In this document: piece after piece, positions 16,274 through 23,817 of the stretch | How the letters are laid out: each line of letters begins with the position of its first letter | Numbering within the stretch: position 1 is the first letter of the stretch | DNA from: Chryseobacterium luquanense | GTDB lineage: Bacteria > Bacteroidota > Bacteroidia > Flavobacteriales > Weeksellaceae | DNA length: 64,000 bases | Direction of reading: 5' to 3' | NCBI RefSeq assembly: GCF_026460945.1 | Contig: NZ_JAOVZV010000022.1 | Coordinates: 1 to 64,000, forward strand | Program-made: the position numbers and the translations under genes | The notes under the pieces: generated by a model | Database searches by the model: none | What the model saw: the letters and a program-made list of their open reading frames with translations, nothing else | Told to the model about the DNA's origin: nothing

Positions 16274-18415
16274 TTACTTCACAATTTTCATCTCATCAAT
16301 CAGCCATTTTGAATCGGCAAATTTATCGATAATGAAAAGGATATATTTCGTGTCAACCATAATATTTCTGCTGAAACGAGGGTCGTAATTAATGTCGCTC
16401 ATCGTTCCTTCCCATTGTCTGTCGAAGTTTAATCCTACAAGATTTCCGTGTGCATCCAAAGCCGGGCTTCCTGAATTTCCACCCGTGGTATGATTGGTTG
16501 CAGTAAATCCTACAGGAACGTCGCCGCTTTTATCTTTGTAATTTCCGTAATCTTTTTTGTTGTACAAATCAATAAGCTTTTGCGGAACATCAAATTCGTA
16601 ATCTCCCGGAACATATTTTTCAATAACTCCTGCTAAATGAGTTTGATAGTCATAAGAAACAGCGTCTCTCGGCGTAGAACCTTTTACTTTTCCGTACGTT
16701 ACACGAAGTGTTGAGTTTGCATCCGGAAAGAATTTTCTGTCTTTATCTGTAGAAATTTGCTGCGCCATAAACTTCTTCTGCAAAACATCAATCTTAGCTT
16801 GTAAACCTGTGAACTGCGGATCAGCAGTTTTCATATAAGTATCTTTAATACTCATGAATAACTGATAAACAGCATCTTTTTTAATTGTCTTAATTAATTT
16901 ATCCTGATTTGAAAATGCCTTTTCGATATCTCCGTTGAGAGCGGCACCGTTTACCTGACTTCTTCCCGTAATCACAGAGTTTTTTGATAATTCTTCGAAA
17001 CTTACAATATTCTGAGCTTCATTTTTATATTTATCGAAACCGGCAGGTAAAAACTGAGCTTCAGTTTTGTTGGCGTATAAAGCTAAAAGTTTGGCAGTAA
17101 CTTTAGAATCCAATTCAGCACTATAATCTTTGTAGAAAGAAGTTAATTTGGTTTTGAAAGCCGTTGTGCCTTTTTCATCCATTTTTCCAGCTTCCAAAGA
17201 AGTGATATAATTTGAGTATAAATTAGCAAGCGCAAAAGTCTCTGCATTTCTTATCACTTCACTGTAATAAGCGTTGTTTAAAGCATAAGGAGCCTGGTCA
17301 TTGTACAACTTATTCAATTGATCTAAAGTCGTTTTAACTTCATGATTTTTTGCAATCAAAGAACCTTCATACATTACTTTTTTCTGCACAGCATTAGATT
17401 TTTTCAAACCTTCCACTTCACCGATCCATTTTTTCCAGTAGTTGGCTACAGATGCGAATTTTGAAGCATATTTAATTCTCGTTGCATCATCTGCACGCAT
17501 TTTTTCATCTAAAGTTTTCAAAGCAACATCTCGTACAGCAATCCTTGCAGGATCAATCTCTTTCATGATTTTTTCAACCGCAATAGCCGGAAGATATTCT
17601 GTCGTTCTTCCGGGAAATCCAAATACGAAAGTGAAATCATTTTCAGCTTTATCTTTAATGGAAACCGGAAGATAATGTTTCGGAACGTAAGGAACGTTGT
17701 CTTTTGAATATTCTGCAGGTTTGTTGTTTTTATCGGCGTAAATTCTGAACATTGAGAAATCTCCCGTATGTCTTGGCCAAACCCAGTTATCAGTATCAGA
17801 ACCGAATTTTCCGATGCTTTGTGGCGGTGCTCCAACCAAACGTACATCTTTGTAAGTTTCGATGACGTAAGCGTAATATTTATTACCGTAATACATTGGC
17901 TTCACAGAAATCGACTGATAGCTTTCAATTTTCTGAGAATTTTTGTAAACCTCGATATTGTTGGCAATTTTTTTGGCTAAATCCTGTTCCTGAAGATTAT
18001 CTGTACTTTCTAAAATCTGTGCAGAAACATCTTTAATATCGACAATAAAATCTACGGTAACTCCCGGATTAGGAAGTTCTGTACTCATATTTTTAGCCCA
18101 AAATCCATTAGACAAAAGATCGTTTTGTACAGTAGAATGCGCCTGAATTTGCCCGTAACCACAGTGATGATTGGTAAGTAATAATCCTTTCGGAGAGATG
18201 ATTTCGGCTGTACAACCCCCATTGAACTGTACTACTGCATCTTTGATACTCGGTTTTTGAGTGTTGAAAATGTCTTTTGCAGAAATTTTCATACCGAGAT
18301 CTTTCATTTCTTTTTCATTGAGTTCCGTAGGAATCCACATTCCACCGTATTGCTGCGCCAGTCCTAAAGAAAAACTGAAGAAAGCCGAAGCAATAAGAAT
18401 ATTACGTTTTATCAT
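16274..18415 (-). CDS. S46 family dipeptidyl-peptidase, DPP11-like (Asp/Glu-specific)
   Basis: The 713-residue protein has a signal peptide (to about residue 20). It is a full-length S46 peptidase: LLLTNHHCGYG with the catalytic His (83/84), and TGGNSGSPALD with the nucleophile Ser648. Eighteen residues after the serine is Arg666 in GLNFDRQWEG. In the S46 family this position is Arg in DPP11 (preference for Asp/Glu at P1) and Gly in DPP7 (hydrophobic). The spacing of 18 matches the known pair Ser655/Arg673 of the Porphyromonas gingivalis enzyme, from memory of that literature. It acts in the periplasm to cut dipeptides from peptides used as nutrients. It is a single-gene unit. Confidence 0.92.
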   Translation of the reverse strand: MIKRNILIASAFFSFSLGLAQQYGGMWIPTELNEKEMKDLGMKISAKDIFNTQKPSIKDAVVQFNGGCTAEIISPKGLLLTNHHCGYGQIQAHSTVQNDLLSNGFWAKNMSTELPNPGVTVDFIVDIKDVSAQILESTDNLQEQDLAKKIANNIEVYKNSQKIESYQSISVKPMYYGNKYYAYVIETYKDVRLVGAPPQSIGKFGSDTDNWVWPRHTGDFSMFRIYADKNNKPAEYSKDNVPYVPKHYLPVSIKDKAENDFTFVFGFPGRTTEYLPAIAVEKIMKEIDPARIAVRDVALKTLDEKMRADDATRIKYASKFASVANYWKKWIGEVEGLKKSNAVQKKVMYEGSLIAKNHEVKTTLDQLNKLYNDQAPYALNNAYYSEVIRNAETFALANLYSNYITSLEAGKMDEKGTTAFKTKLTSFYKDYSAELDSKVTAKLLALYANKTEAQFLPAGFDKYKNEAQNIVSFEELSKNSVITGRSQVNGAALNGDIEKAFSNQDKLIKTIKKDAVYQLFMSIKDTYMKTADPQFTGLQAKIDVLQKKFMAQQISTDKDRKFFPDANSTLRVTYGKVKGSTPRDAVSYDYQTHLAGVIEKYVPGDYEFDVPQKLIDLYNKKDYGNYKDKSGDVPVGFTATNHTTGGNSGSPALDAHGNLVGLNFDRQWEGTMSDINYDPRFSRNIMVDTKYILFIIDKFADSKWLIDEMKIVK

Positions 18416-18468
18416 TATTTAAAAATTTTGTCTAAAAATACACATTTTAATTTTTTGCAAAAAGAAAA

Positions 18469-18499
18469 ACCCTTCCTAAAATTTAAATTTAGAAAGGGT
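18469..18499 (-). terminator. Terminator of the Crp-like regulator gene
   Basis: The stem accctt-ctaaa (18469-18480) pairs with tttag-aaagggt (18488-18499). Read leftwards, it is followed by a T-rich run (tttttctttttg), so it ends the leftward transcript from 19252. Confidence 0.7.
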
Positions 18500-18670
18500 C
18501 TTCCGGGATTATATTTTTTCAGTTAAAGATTTTATAAATAATTCTAAAATCTTTTACACTGTGATGATGTTCTATCTCGTTGATTTTGAAATAAAGAAAT
18601 TTCATCACTTGTGTTTCCTTATTAATGGCAAAGAAACAGATAATTTTTTTGATAAAAAATGAACCTATGT

Positions 18671-19252
18671 TCATAAAATCTGTTTTCTGATGCGACTTAG
18701 CGCTTGTGGAGTGATTCCTATATAAGAAGCAATATGTTTTAATGGAATTTCCTGAATAAATTTCGGGTAAGCTTTTGCTAAATTTAAATATCGCTCTTCT
18801 GCACTATGCATTAATAATGAGATTTCACGCTGAGTTTTTCTTACGTAAAGATTTTCTGCAGAAATTCTTCCCAGATAATTTCCAACTTTACTTCTTTCAT
18901 ACAATTCTTGCAAATCATCATGATGAATTCTATAGACAACAGTTTCCTGAACGGTTTTTACATTATAAGCACAAGGTGTTCTTGTAATGAACGAATCATA
19001 AGCGCTGCAAAACATATTTTCAGCAATAAAAGAGAATGTAATTTCTTTGGAAGGCTCTGTAGGATGTACTTTATTTACAAAAAAGCGGATAATTCCGCTG
19101 TCAATAAAATAGAGATAGTCTTCAACGGTTCCTTCCTCTAAAATTAATGTTTTTTTAGGAAAAACCATTTTTTCAAATTTATTGACGTGATAAAGTGCTT
19201 CTTCCTGAGAAAGACCTTCTATCGAATTATAAATGCTGAGTAACTTTTCCAT
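18671..19252 (-). CDS. Crp/Fnr family transcriptional regulator
   Basis: The 193-residue protein has a cyclic-nucleotide-binding-type beta barrel (~20-130, VEDYLYFIDSGIIRFF, ITFSFIAENMF) and a C-terminal winged helix with IPLKHIASYIGITPQALSRIRKQ. It lacks the cysteine cluster of Fnr. Small Crp-like proteins of this kind are abundant in Bacteroidota; their effectors are mostly unknown, and they do not conserve all cAMP-contacting residues. It is monocistronic with its own terminator, and nothing nearby is an obvious target. Confidence 0.85.
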   Translation of the reverse strand: MEKLLSIYNSIEGLSQEEALYHVNKFEKMVFPKKTLILEEGTVEDYLYFIDSGIIRFFVNKVHPTEPSKEITFSFIAENMFCSAYDSFITRTPCAYNVKTVQETVVYRIHHDDLQELYERSKVGNYLGRISAENLYVRKTQREISLLMHSAEERYLNLAKAYPKFIQEIPLKHIASYIGITPQALSRIRKQIL

Positions 19253-19526
19253 GAAAGCCTTATGAATATTGGGTTTGGTGACACAAAAATACAGTTTTTA
19301 TTTAGTATTAAAATTTAGTTTTGGCTCATCTCTGTTTTAAGTCAAAATAATTTAAGTTTAAATGAAATCATTTTTTAAGTAAATTTCCTTCAAAATATGA
19401 ACCAATAATTATGATGTTGTGTAAATTTAAAATCAAGTTGATATTTTCATAGTTTATTTTCATTTTACTGATTTAATATTTGTCATTTAAATCTAAAATC
19501 ATTAAAGTATTCCGTTTTTAAAGTTT

Positions 19527-19534
19527 TATTTTTG
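19527..19534 (+). promoter_or_regulatory. Promoter -7 element of prmA
   Basis: TATTTTTG matches TAnnTTTG and lies 15 bases upstream of the ATG at 19550. This position also argues that the TTG at 19532, which falls inside the element, is not the start codon. Confidence 0.5.
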
Positions 19535-19549
19535 CAACAAATTATTCAC

Positions 19550-20377
19550 ATGCAAAATTATTTAGAATTCGATTTCAGAATTTCTCCGCTTCAACCTTGG
19601 AGTGATATATTAATGGCAGAACTTATTGAGATAGGTTTTGATAGTTTCACGGAAGAGATTCATGGTATTTTAGGATATATTCAGAAAGATTTATTTAAAG
19701 AGGAGGAATTAAAAGCTTTGCCACTTTTCCAAAATGAAGAAGTTAAAATTGAGTATACTTTCACAGAAATGCCAAATATCAATTGGAACGAAGAATGGGA
19801 AAAGAATTTCGAACCTATTAATATTGATGATAAAGTATTAATCAGAGCCGAATTTCATGAGTCTGTTCCGGGAATGCACGAAATTATCATTCAGCCAAAA
19901 ATGTCTTTCGGAACGGGACATCATCCGACAACGCATTTGATGATTCAACAAATGATGGATATTGACTTCAATGACAAAAAAGTATTGGATATGGGTTGTG
20001 GAACTTCAGTTTTAGCGATTTATGCAAAACAAATCGGAGCCGGTGATACAAAAGCAATCGACATCGACGAATGGTCAGTTGAAAATTCAAAGGAAAATGC
20101 TGTAAGAAATGGAGTAAAGTTGGATATTGAATTGGGAACTGCAGAAAATTTAGGGAAAGAAAATTACGACATTATTTTGGCGAATATCAATAGAAATATT
20201 TTGATTTCTGACATTCCGACTTATGTTTCTGTATTGAATGAAGGCGGAAAATTATTACTTTCAGGATTGTGTTTCTTTGATGTTGACGATATTCTTGAAG
20301 TTTGTAAAGAAAACAATTTAGAACTGAAAAAGAAATTGCAGAGAGAAGAATGGGTAAGTTTATTGCTTGAAAAGTAA
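19550..20377 (+). CDS. prmA: Ribosomal protein L11 methyltransferase PrmA
   Basis: Starting at the ATG at 19550 (MQNYLEF) the protein has 275 residues. An in-frame TTG 18 bases upstream overlaps the promoter and is less likely. The N-terminal part recognises L11. The C-terminal Rossmann domain holds the SAM-binding VLDMGCGTSVLAIYAKQIGA. Before it lies PKMSFGTGHHPTT (~116-128), characteristic of PrmA, and IILANINRNIL is the NPPF-like motif IV of this family. It trimethylates ribosomal protein L11. The next gene starts 42 bp downstream. Confidence 0.94.
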   Translation: MQNYLEFDFRISPLQPWSDILMAELIEIGFDSFTEEIHGILGYIQKDLFKEEELKALPLFQNEEVKIEYTFTEMPNINWNEEWEKNFEPINIDDKVLIRAEFHESVPGMHEIIIQPKMSFGTGHHPTTHLMIQQMMDIDFNDKKVLDMGCGTSVLAIYAKQIGAGDTKAIDIDEWSVENSKENAVRNGVKLDIELGTAENLGKENYDIILANINRNILISDIPTYVSVLNEGGKLLLSGLCFFDVDDILEVCKENNLELKKKLQREEWVSLLLEK

Positions 20378-20419
20378 GTAGCTAAACGTTAACTTTAAAC
20401 TTAGCCTCAACCTAAAATT

Positions 20420-21265
20420 ATGAAAAGCTTATTCACCGTTTTATTTCTACTCACTGTTCAGGTTTTTTCTGCGCAAGAAGAAGATTACGTTTATGCAAAC
20501 GGAGTTTTCAGTTTTGAAGAAAATAAACCCCAGAAAATATTCACCGACTGGACAAGAATTCGACAATCACCAAATGTCAATGCTCAAATTTTGGATTCTC
20601 TGCAAACCAACCAGCAAATTTTGATTCTTAAAAAAGATGAAACTATTTTAAAATTAGGCGAAAGAAGAGCTAATTGGTATAAGATATCTTATCAGAAAGG
20701 TGATAAAACTTCTGAAGGTTATATTTGGGGCGGAAATCTTTGTGTAGGTTTCAGAAATAAAAACGGTTACGATTTTCTTTTTGGTTTAACAAAAACGGTT
20801 AATAAAAAAGATAAGGAATATACTGAAATTAATATTCAGCAGAATTACGCTTCTGTAAAAGTTGTCGAAGGAAATGCTTTAATTGATGAGGTTTCTTTTG
20901 AAACAGGTTCGGGTGAAAGTCTGAGCTATAGAACGTTCAATATTGAAAGTAATCACAAGTTGCAGAATGTAGAATTAACTCTTAAGGCTACTGTTTCTGG
21001 TGAAGCGTGCGGAATTGCGAGTTATGATCAATATGTTTTGTTTAAAGATAAAAAATTAATTGCTCTTCCACAATTAATGAATGTAGGAGATGCTGATGTA
21101 TATTATCACTCCGAAGAATTTATTTTTCCTAATGATAAAGGTGGACTTCCAAATACTTTTATTTTTAAAATGGAAGAAATGGAAAAAGATGAGAAAAATC
21201 GTGAGAAGAAGAAAAACGCTTTGAAAACCTATCTTTGGAATGGAAATTCTTACAAACTAAAATGA
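20420..21265 (+). CDS. Secreted SH3-like domain protein
   Basis: The 281-residue protein has a signal peptide ending near VFSAQ. Residues ~40-115 form a bacterial SH3-like domain (DWTRIRQSPNVNAQILDSL, ANWYKISY, SEGYIWGGNL), a module often used to bind cell-wall peptides. The C-terminal ~160 residues form an unassigned beta-rich domain. It lies 42 bp after prmA in the same direction and ends at a terminator. The role is unknown; a periplasmic or envelope-associated protein is the safest description. Confidence 0.75.
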   Translation: MKSLFTVLFLLTVQVFSAQEEDYVYANGVFSFEENKPQKIFTDWTRIRQSPNVNAQILDSLQTNQQILILKKDETILKLGERRANWYKISYQKGDKTSEGYIWGGNLCVGFRNKNGYDFLFGLTKTVNKKDKEYTEINIQQNYASVKVVEGNALIDEVSFETGSGESLSYRTFNIESNHKLQNVELTLKATVSGEACGIASYDQYVLFKDKKLIALPQLMNVGDADVYYHSEEFIFPNDKGGLPNTFIFKMEEMEKDEKNREKKKNALKTYLWNGNSYKLK

Positions 21266-21287
21266 AATTTTTAATTATAAATTTGAG

Positions 21288-21314
21288 AACCACTGTATAT
21301 TTACGGTGGTTTTT
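21288..21314 (+). terminator. Intrinsic terminator after the SH3-domain gene
   Basis: aaccactgta (21288-21297) pairs with tacggtggtt (21302-21311) through 10 pairs including a T-G pair, with T residues following. Confidence 0.75.
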
Positions 21315-21328
21315 AATTTAGAAATTTT

Positions 21329-21620
21329 ATGAAATATGAAAATTTTAATTATTTAGATAATGAGAAATATCAAAACTTTTGAAAAATAAAGAAAATATTA
21401 TTGAAGTTATCTTTTAAGTAGAGATTTGAAGAGAAGTTTGCTCAAGTTAAAAGTGAAAACCTGAAGTATGTAATTCTAGACGTGAAAAATGATTTTGAAA
21501 TATTTTTAAAAGGATAGTAATGTTATGATTTTTTTTCGAAAGGATTTTAAAATCATAGCTAACAGTTTTACAGAATTTGTAAATCTATATTTAAATAAAC
21601 TTGACGAAATTTATATTTAA
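21329..21620 (+). pseudogene. Decayed small gene, C-terminus reminiscent of SMI1/KNR4 (SUKH) proteins
   Basis: This stretch contains peptide pieces in different frames and no intact ORF. It begins with an ATG at 21329 giving 17 codons to a stop (MKYENFNYLDNEKYQNF). A second piece ends at a stop at 21515-21517 (EEKFAQVKSENLKY...). A third at 21540-21620 reads KDFKIIANSFTEFVNLYLNK and then LDEIYI before a TAA. The last piece resembles the C-terminal NSFxEFLxLY pattern of SMI1/KNR4-type immunity proteins. At least two frameshifts or stops would be needed to join them. The family suggestion is weak. Confidence 0.35.
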
Positions 21621-21644
21621 TGCATTAAAAAGGAGTTTAAAATT

Positions 21645-22145
21645 ATGGATTACTTTGTTTATGCTCTTGAGCATATTTATACAGACGAAACTCACCGTGC
21701 TAGTAAATTTTTAGGATATTTTGATGATCCTGACAAAGCGGAAAATGAGAAACAAAGACTATTACATTTTAGTGGTTTTTCAGATTATCCAAATGATTTC
21801 TATTTGAAAAAAGTTGGTTTAAATAAAATAAATTGGCAAAATGGCTTTAAGGAAGTTGTAGGTGAAATCGGTAGAGATTATTTACCAGAAGATGATTTTA
21901 TTCCTCATTATAGTCAAATAGTTAAAAAACTAAATTTAAAGACTGTTTTCAAAGTAAGTCATACTTATACAATTCATACATTTTTGGATGATGAACGAGA
22001 AATAGGTGTGTTTTCTGATGAAAAAATGGCAAACGATGTTGTTGATTTTCTAAAACAAAAAGATGGATTTAATGAATGTCCAGACGATTTTATAATTAAT
22101 GAAATTTTGTTGAATGATTGGCAATGGAGTTCAGGATTTGGATGA
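21645..22145 (+). CDS. Hypothetical protein with two tandem homologous domains (DUF7336-like)
   Basis: The 166-residue protein consists of two repeats. Residues ~3-73 (YVYALEHIYTDE pattern, FLGYFDDPDKAE, GFSDYPNDFYLKKVGLNKINWQNGF) align with ~105-166 (HTYTIHTFLDDEREIGVFSDEKMA, GFNECPDDFIINEILLNDWQWSSGF). Each has the form of the small homodomain I associate with DUF7336: a start strand, a sFsse-type helix and a final WxxGF. No catalytic residues or signal peptide are seen. It sits behind the remains of another small gene and ahead of the tRNA cluster, a common place for inserted cargo. Function unknown. Confidence 0.65.
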   Translation: MDYFVYALEHIYTDETHRASKFLGYFDDPDKAENEKQRLLHFSGFSDYPNDFYLKKVGLNKINWQNGFKEVVGEIGRDYLPEDDFIPHYSQIVKKLNLKTVFKVSHTYTIHTFLDDEREIGVFSDEKMANDVVDFLKQKDGFNECPDDFIINEILLNDWQWSSGFG

Positions 22146-22170
22146 TCTTTGAAAAAAATATAAACAAAAA

Positions 22171-22196
22171 AAACTCACAACAAAAGTTGTGAGTTT
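22171..22196. terminator. Bidirectional terminator between the hypothetical gene and the tRNA cluster
   Basis: A perfect 11-bp stem (aaactcacaac at 22171-22181, gttgtgagttt at 22186-22196) lies with an A run on its left, so it terminates the leftward tRNA transcript well and possibly the rightward gene. Confidence 0.85.
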
Positions 22197-22200
22197 TAAG

Positions 22201-22274
22201 TGAGCGCGTCAGGATTCGAACCTGAGACCGTCTGCTTAGAAGGCAGATGCTCTATCCAGCTGAGCTACGCACCC
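22201..22274 (-). tRNA. tRNA-Arg (anticodon TCT)
   Basis: Read on the minus strand, the gene begins gggtgcgtagctcagc. It has the D loop GCTGGATAGAGC, the anticodon arm CTGCC-TTCTAAG-CAG with anticodon TCT, and the T arm AGGTTCGAATCCT. Its 7-bp acceptor stem pairs completely (two wobble pairs) with cgcgctc, followed by discriminator A. No CCA is encoded. It is the last tRNA of the leftward cluster. Confidence 0.9.
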
Positions 22275-22420
22275 ATTTATAATTTTGAGAAAATTACTAA
22301 AACAGTCGGGGCGGCAGGATTCGAACCTGAGACCGTCTGCTTAGAAGGCAGATGCTCTATCCAGCTGAGCTACGCACCCATTTATAATTTTGAGAAAATT
22401 ACTAAAACAGTCGGGGCGGC
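22211..22420. repeat. Perfect 105-bp tandem duplication within the tRNA cluster
   Basis: 22211-22315 and 22316-22420 are identical over 105 bases. Each unit runs from the T arm of the Arg tRNA, through its body and the spacer, to the 3' acceptor strand of the Pro tRNA. The unit boundary lies in the T-arm sequence aggattcgaacctg, which the Arg and Pro genes share, so unequal recombination between the two tRNA genes explains it. Confidence 0.9.
22306..22379 (-). tRNA. Chimeric tRNA-Arg (TCT) copy with a tRNA-Pro 3' acceptor strand
   Basis: From its 5' end to the T arm this copy is identical to the tRNA-Arg at 22201-22274. Its 3' acceptor strand is that of the neighbouring tRNA-Pro (cgccccg, then A). 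The acceptor stem therefore has mismatches at positions 1 (G-G) and 4 (T-C), leaving five pairs. It arises from the 105-bp tandem duplication described at 22211-22420. It is probably a non-functional or poorly functional tRNA and could be called a tRNA pseudogene. Confidence 0.7.
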
Positions 22421-22485
22421 AGGATTCGAACCTGCGACCTCCTGGTCCCAAACCAGGCGCGATGACCGGACTACGCTACGCCCCG
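22411..22485 (-). tRNA. tRNA-Pro (anticodon TGG)
   Basis: On the minus strand it starts cggggcgtagcg, has the anticodon arm CCTGG-TTTGGGA-CCAGG with anticodon TGG, T arm AGGTTCGAATCCT and acceptor strand cgccccg pairing perfectly with the 5' end, with discriminator A. No CCA is encoded. Confidence 0.92.
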
Positions 22486-22499
22486 AATTAGTCATACTG

Positions 22500-22586
22500 C
22501 GGAGAGTAAGGGATTCGAACCCTTGGTACCGTTACCAGTACGCATGTTTAGCAAACATGTCCTTTCGGCCACTCAGGCAACTCTCC
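22500..22586 (-). tRNA. tRNA-Ser (anticodon GCT)
   Basis: On the minus strand it starts ggagagttgcctgagtggcc. It has anticodon loop TTGCTAA (anticodon GCT, reading AGC/AGT), the long variable arm typical of class II tRNAs (GCGTACTGGTAACGGTACC), T arm GGGTTCGAATCCC and acceptor actctcc with discriminator G. It is the promoter-proximal gene of the cluster. Confidence 0.93.
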
Positions 22587-22722
22587 AATAATAACGTTTT
22601 TGTAAAGATCGCTGTTCCGTTATTGCGAGTGCAAATATAGAATAGATTTCTTTATTTACCAAATAAAATTCAAGAAAAAATTGTGTATTTTTACGCTTAT
22701 AAATGATTAAAAATCTAATCTG

Positions 22723-23748
22723 ATGCGTAAAACATTATATATCATCGGCTTAAGTACATTGGTTTTTTCATGTACATCCCAGAAAAATACTAATAAAAAT
22801 ATTTATCGTACCAAAACTGCTGTTTCACAGCCAAAAACGGCTGTTAATTCTGATTCTCAGGAAAAAATAAAACCACAAGTTACAAAAGAACACGGCGTGG
22901 AATTTTTTACTGCAAATATCGCAGATATTACGAAAAATGATAACACCGCAAGTTATGGTTCTATCGTGTCGGCAAAACCTGCAGGATACAAAGTTGTGAA
23001 AACACATTTCCCTGCGATTGCCCAAAATTTCAGACAAAAATATCTGATTTTGCATTACACGGTTTTACCGGATGACAAATCTGTACAGGTTCTTACGCAA
23101 CAATCGGTAAGTGCACATTATTTGGTGAATAATTTGGGAGATAATGAAATTTATCAATTAGTTGATGAAAATAAACGCTCTTATCATGCGGGAATAAGCG
23201 CTTGGCGTGCTGATAAAAATCTTAATGATACTTCTATAGGAATTGAGATTGTGAATATGGGCTATACTGCAGATGCAACAGGTGCTAAAACTTTCCAACC
23301 TTTCAGTGATGAACAGATCAAAAAAGTGGCAGCTTTGGCGAAAGATATTGTGACGAGATATCAGATTCCAGCTACCAATGTTTTGGCACATTCAGATATT
23401 GCTCCAACGAGAAAACAAGATCCGGGACCACTTTTCCCTTGGAAAAAATTGTATGATGAATATCAAATAGGAATGTGGTATGATGAAGCAGCAAAACAAA
23501 CTTTGCTTACTACCGCACAAACTGATATTTCTACAAAATATAATGATGCAGCATTTATTTATACGATTCAGATGGCATTGCAAAAGTTTGGTTATGCTCT
23601 TGACAGCAGCGGAAAGTGGGATGATGCGACAAAAAAAACTATTGAAGCATTACAATATCATTTCCGTCCTCAAAACTATAACGGAATTATGGATGCCGAA
23701 ACATGGGCAATTCTTCAGGCTTTAAATCAAAAATATCCAACAAAATAA
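22723..23748 (+). CDS. N-acetylmuramoyl-L-alanine amidase lipoprotein with peptidoglycan-binding domain
   Basis: The 341-residue protein has a lipoprotein signal with Cys17 (TLVFSC). The amidase_2 (AmpD-type) domain spans ~100-235: LILHYT with a zinc-ligand His, SAHYLV, the YHAGISAWR segment and VLAHSDIAPTRKQDPGPLFPW with the second His and the Asp/Lys region. The C-terminal ~75 residues are a PG_binding_1 domain (MALQKFGYALDSSGKWDDAT, GIMDAETWAIL). It cleaves the bond between muramic acid and the stem peptide, probably in murein recycling from the periplasmic side. It has its own terminator. Confidence 0.92.
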   Translation: MRKTLYIIGLSTLVFSCTSQKNTNKNIYRTKTAVSQPKTAVNSDSQEKIKPQVTKEHGVEFFTANIADITKNDNTASYGSIVSAKPAGYKVVKTHFPAIAQNFRQKYLILHYTVLPDDKSVQVLTQQSVSAHYLVNNLGDNEIYQLVDENKRSYHAGISAWRADKNLNDTSIGIEIVNMGYTADATGAKTFQPFSDEQIKKVAALAKDIVTRYQIPATNVLAHSDIAPTRKQDPGPLFPWKKLYDEYQIGMWYDEAAKQTLLTTAQTDISTKYNDAAFIYTIQMALQKFGYALDSSGKWDDATKKTIEALQYHFRPQNYNGIMDAETWAILQALNQKYPTK

Positions 23749-23755
23749 ATTTTTA

Positions 23756-23783
23756 AAGCGCATCTTTACGGTGCGTTTTTTAT
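23756..23783 (+). terminator. Intrinsic terminator after the amidase gene
   Basis: aagcgcatc (23756-23764) pairs with ggtgcgttt (23770-23778) through 9 pairs including two wobbles, followed by T residues. Confidence 0.8.
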
Positions 23784-23817
23784 TAATTAAATACAATAAA
23801 CTATTAAATATCATTTA

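Noticed and set aside
22200..22640. A 146-codon rightward frame across the tRNA cluster
   Set aside because: It is a translation of the complements of four tRNA genes and repeats with the 105-bp duplication. Not a protein.
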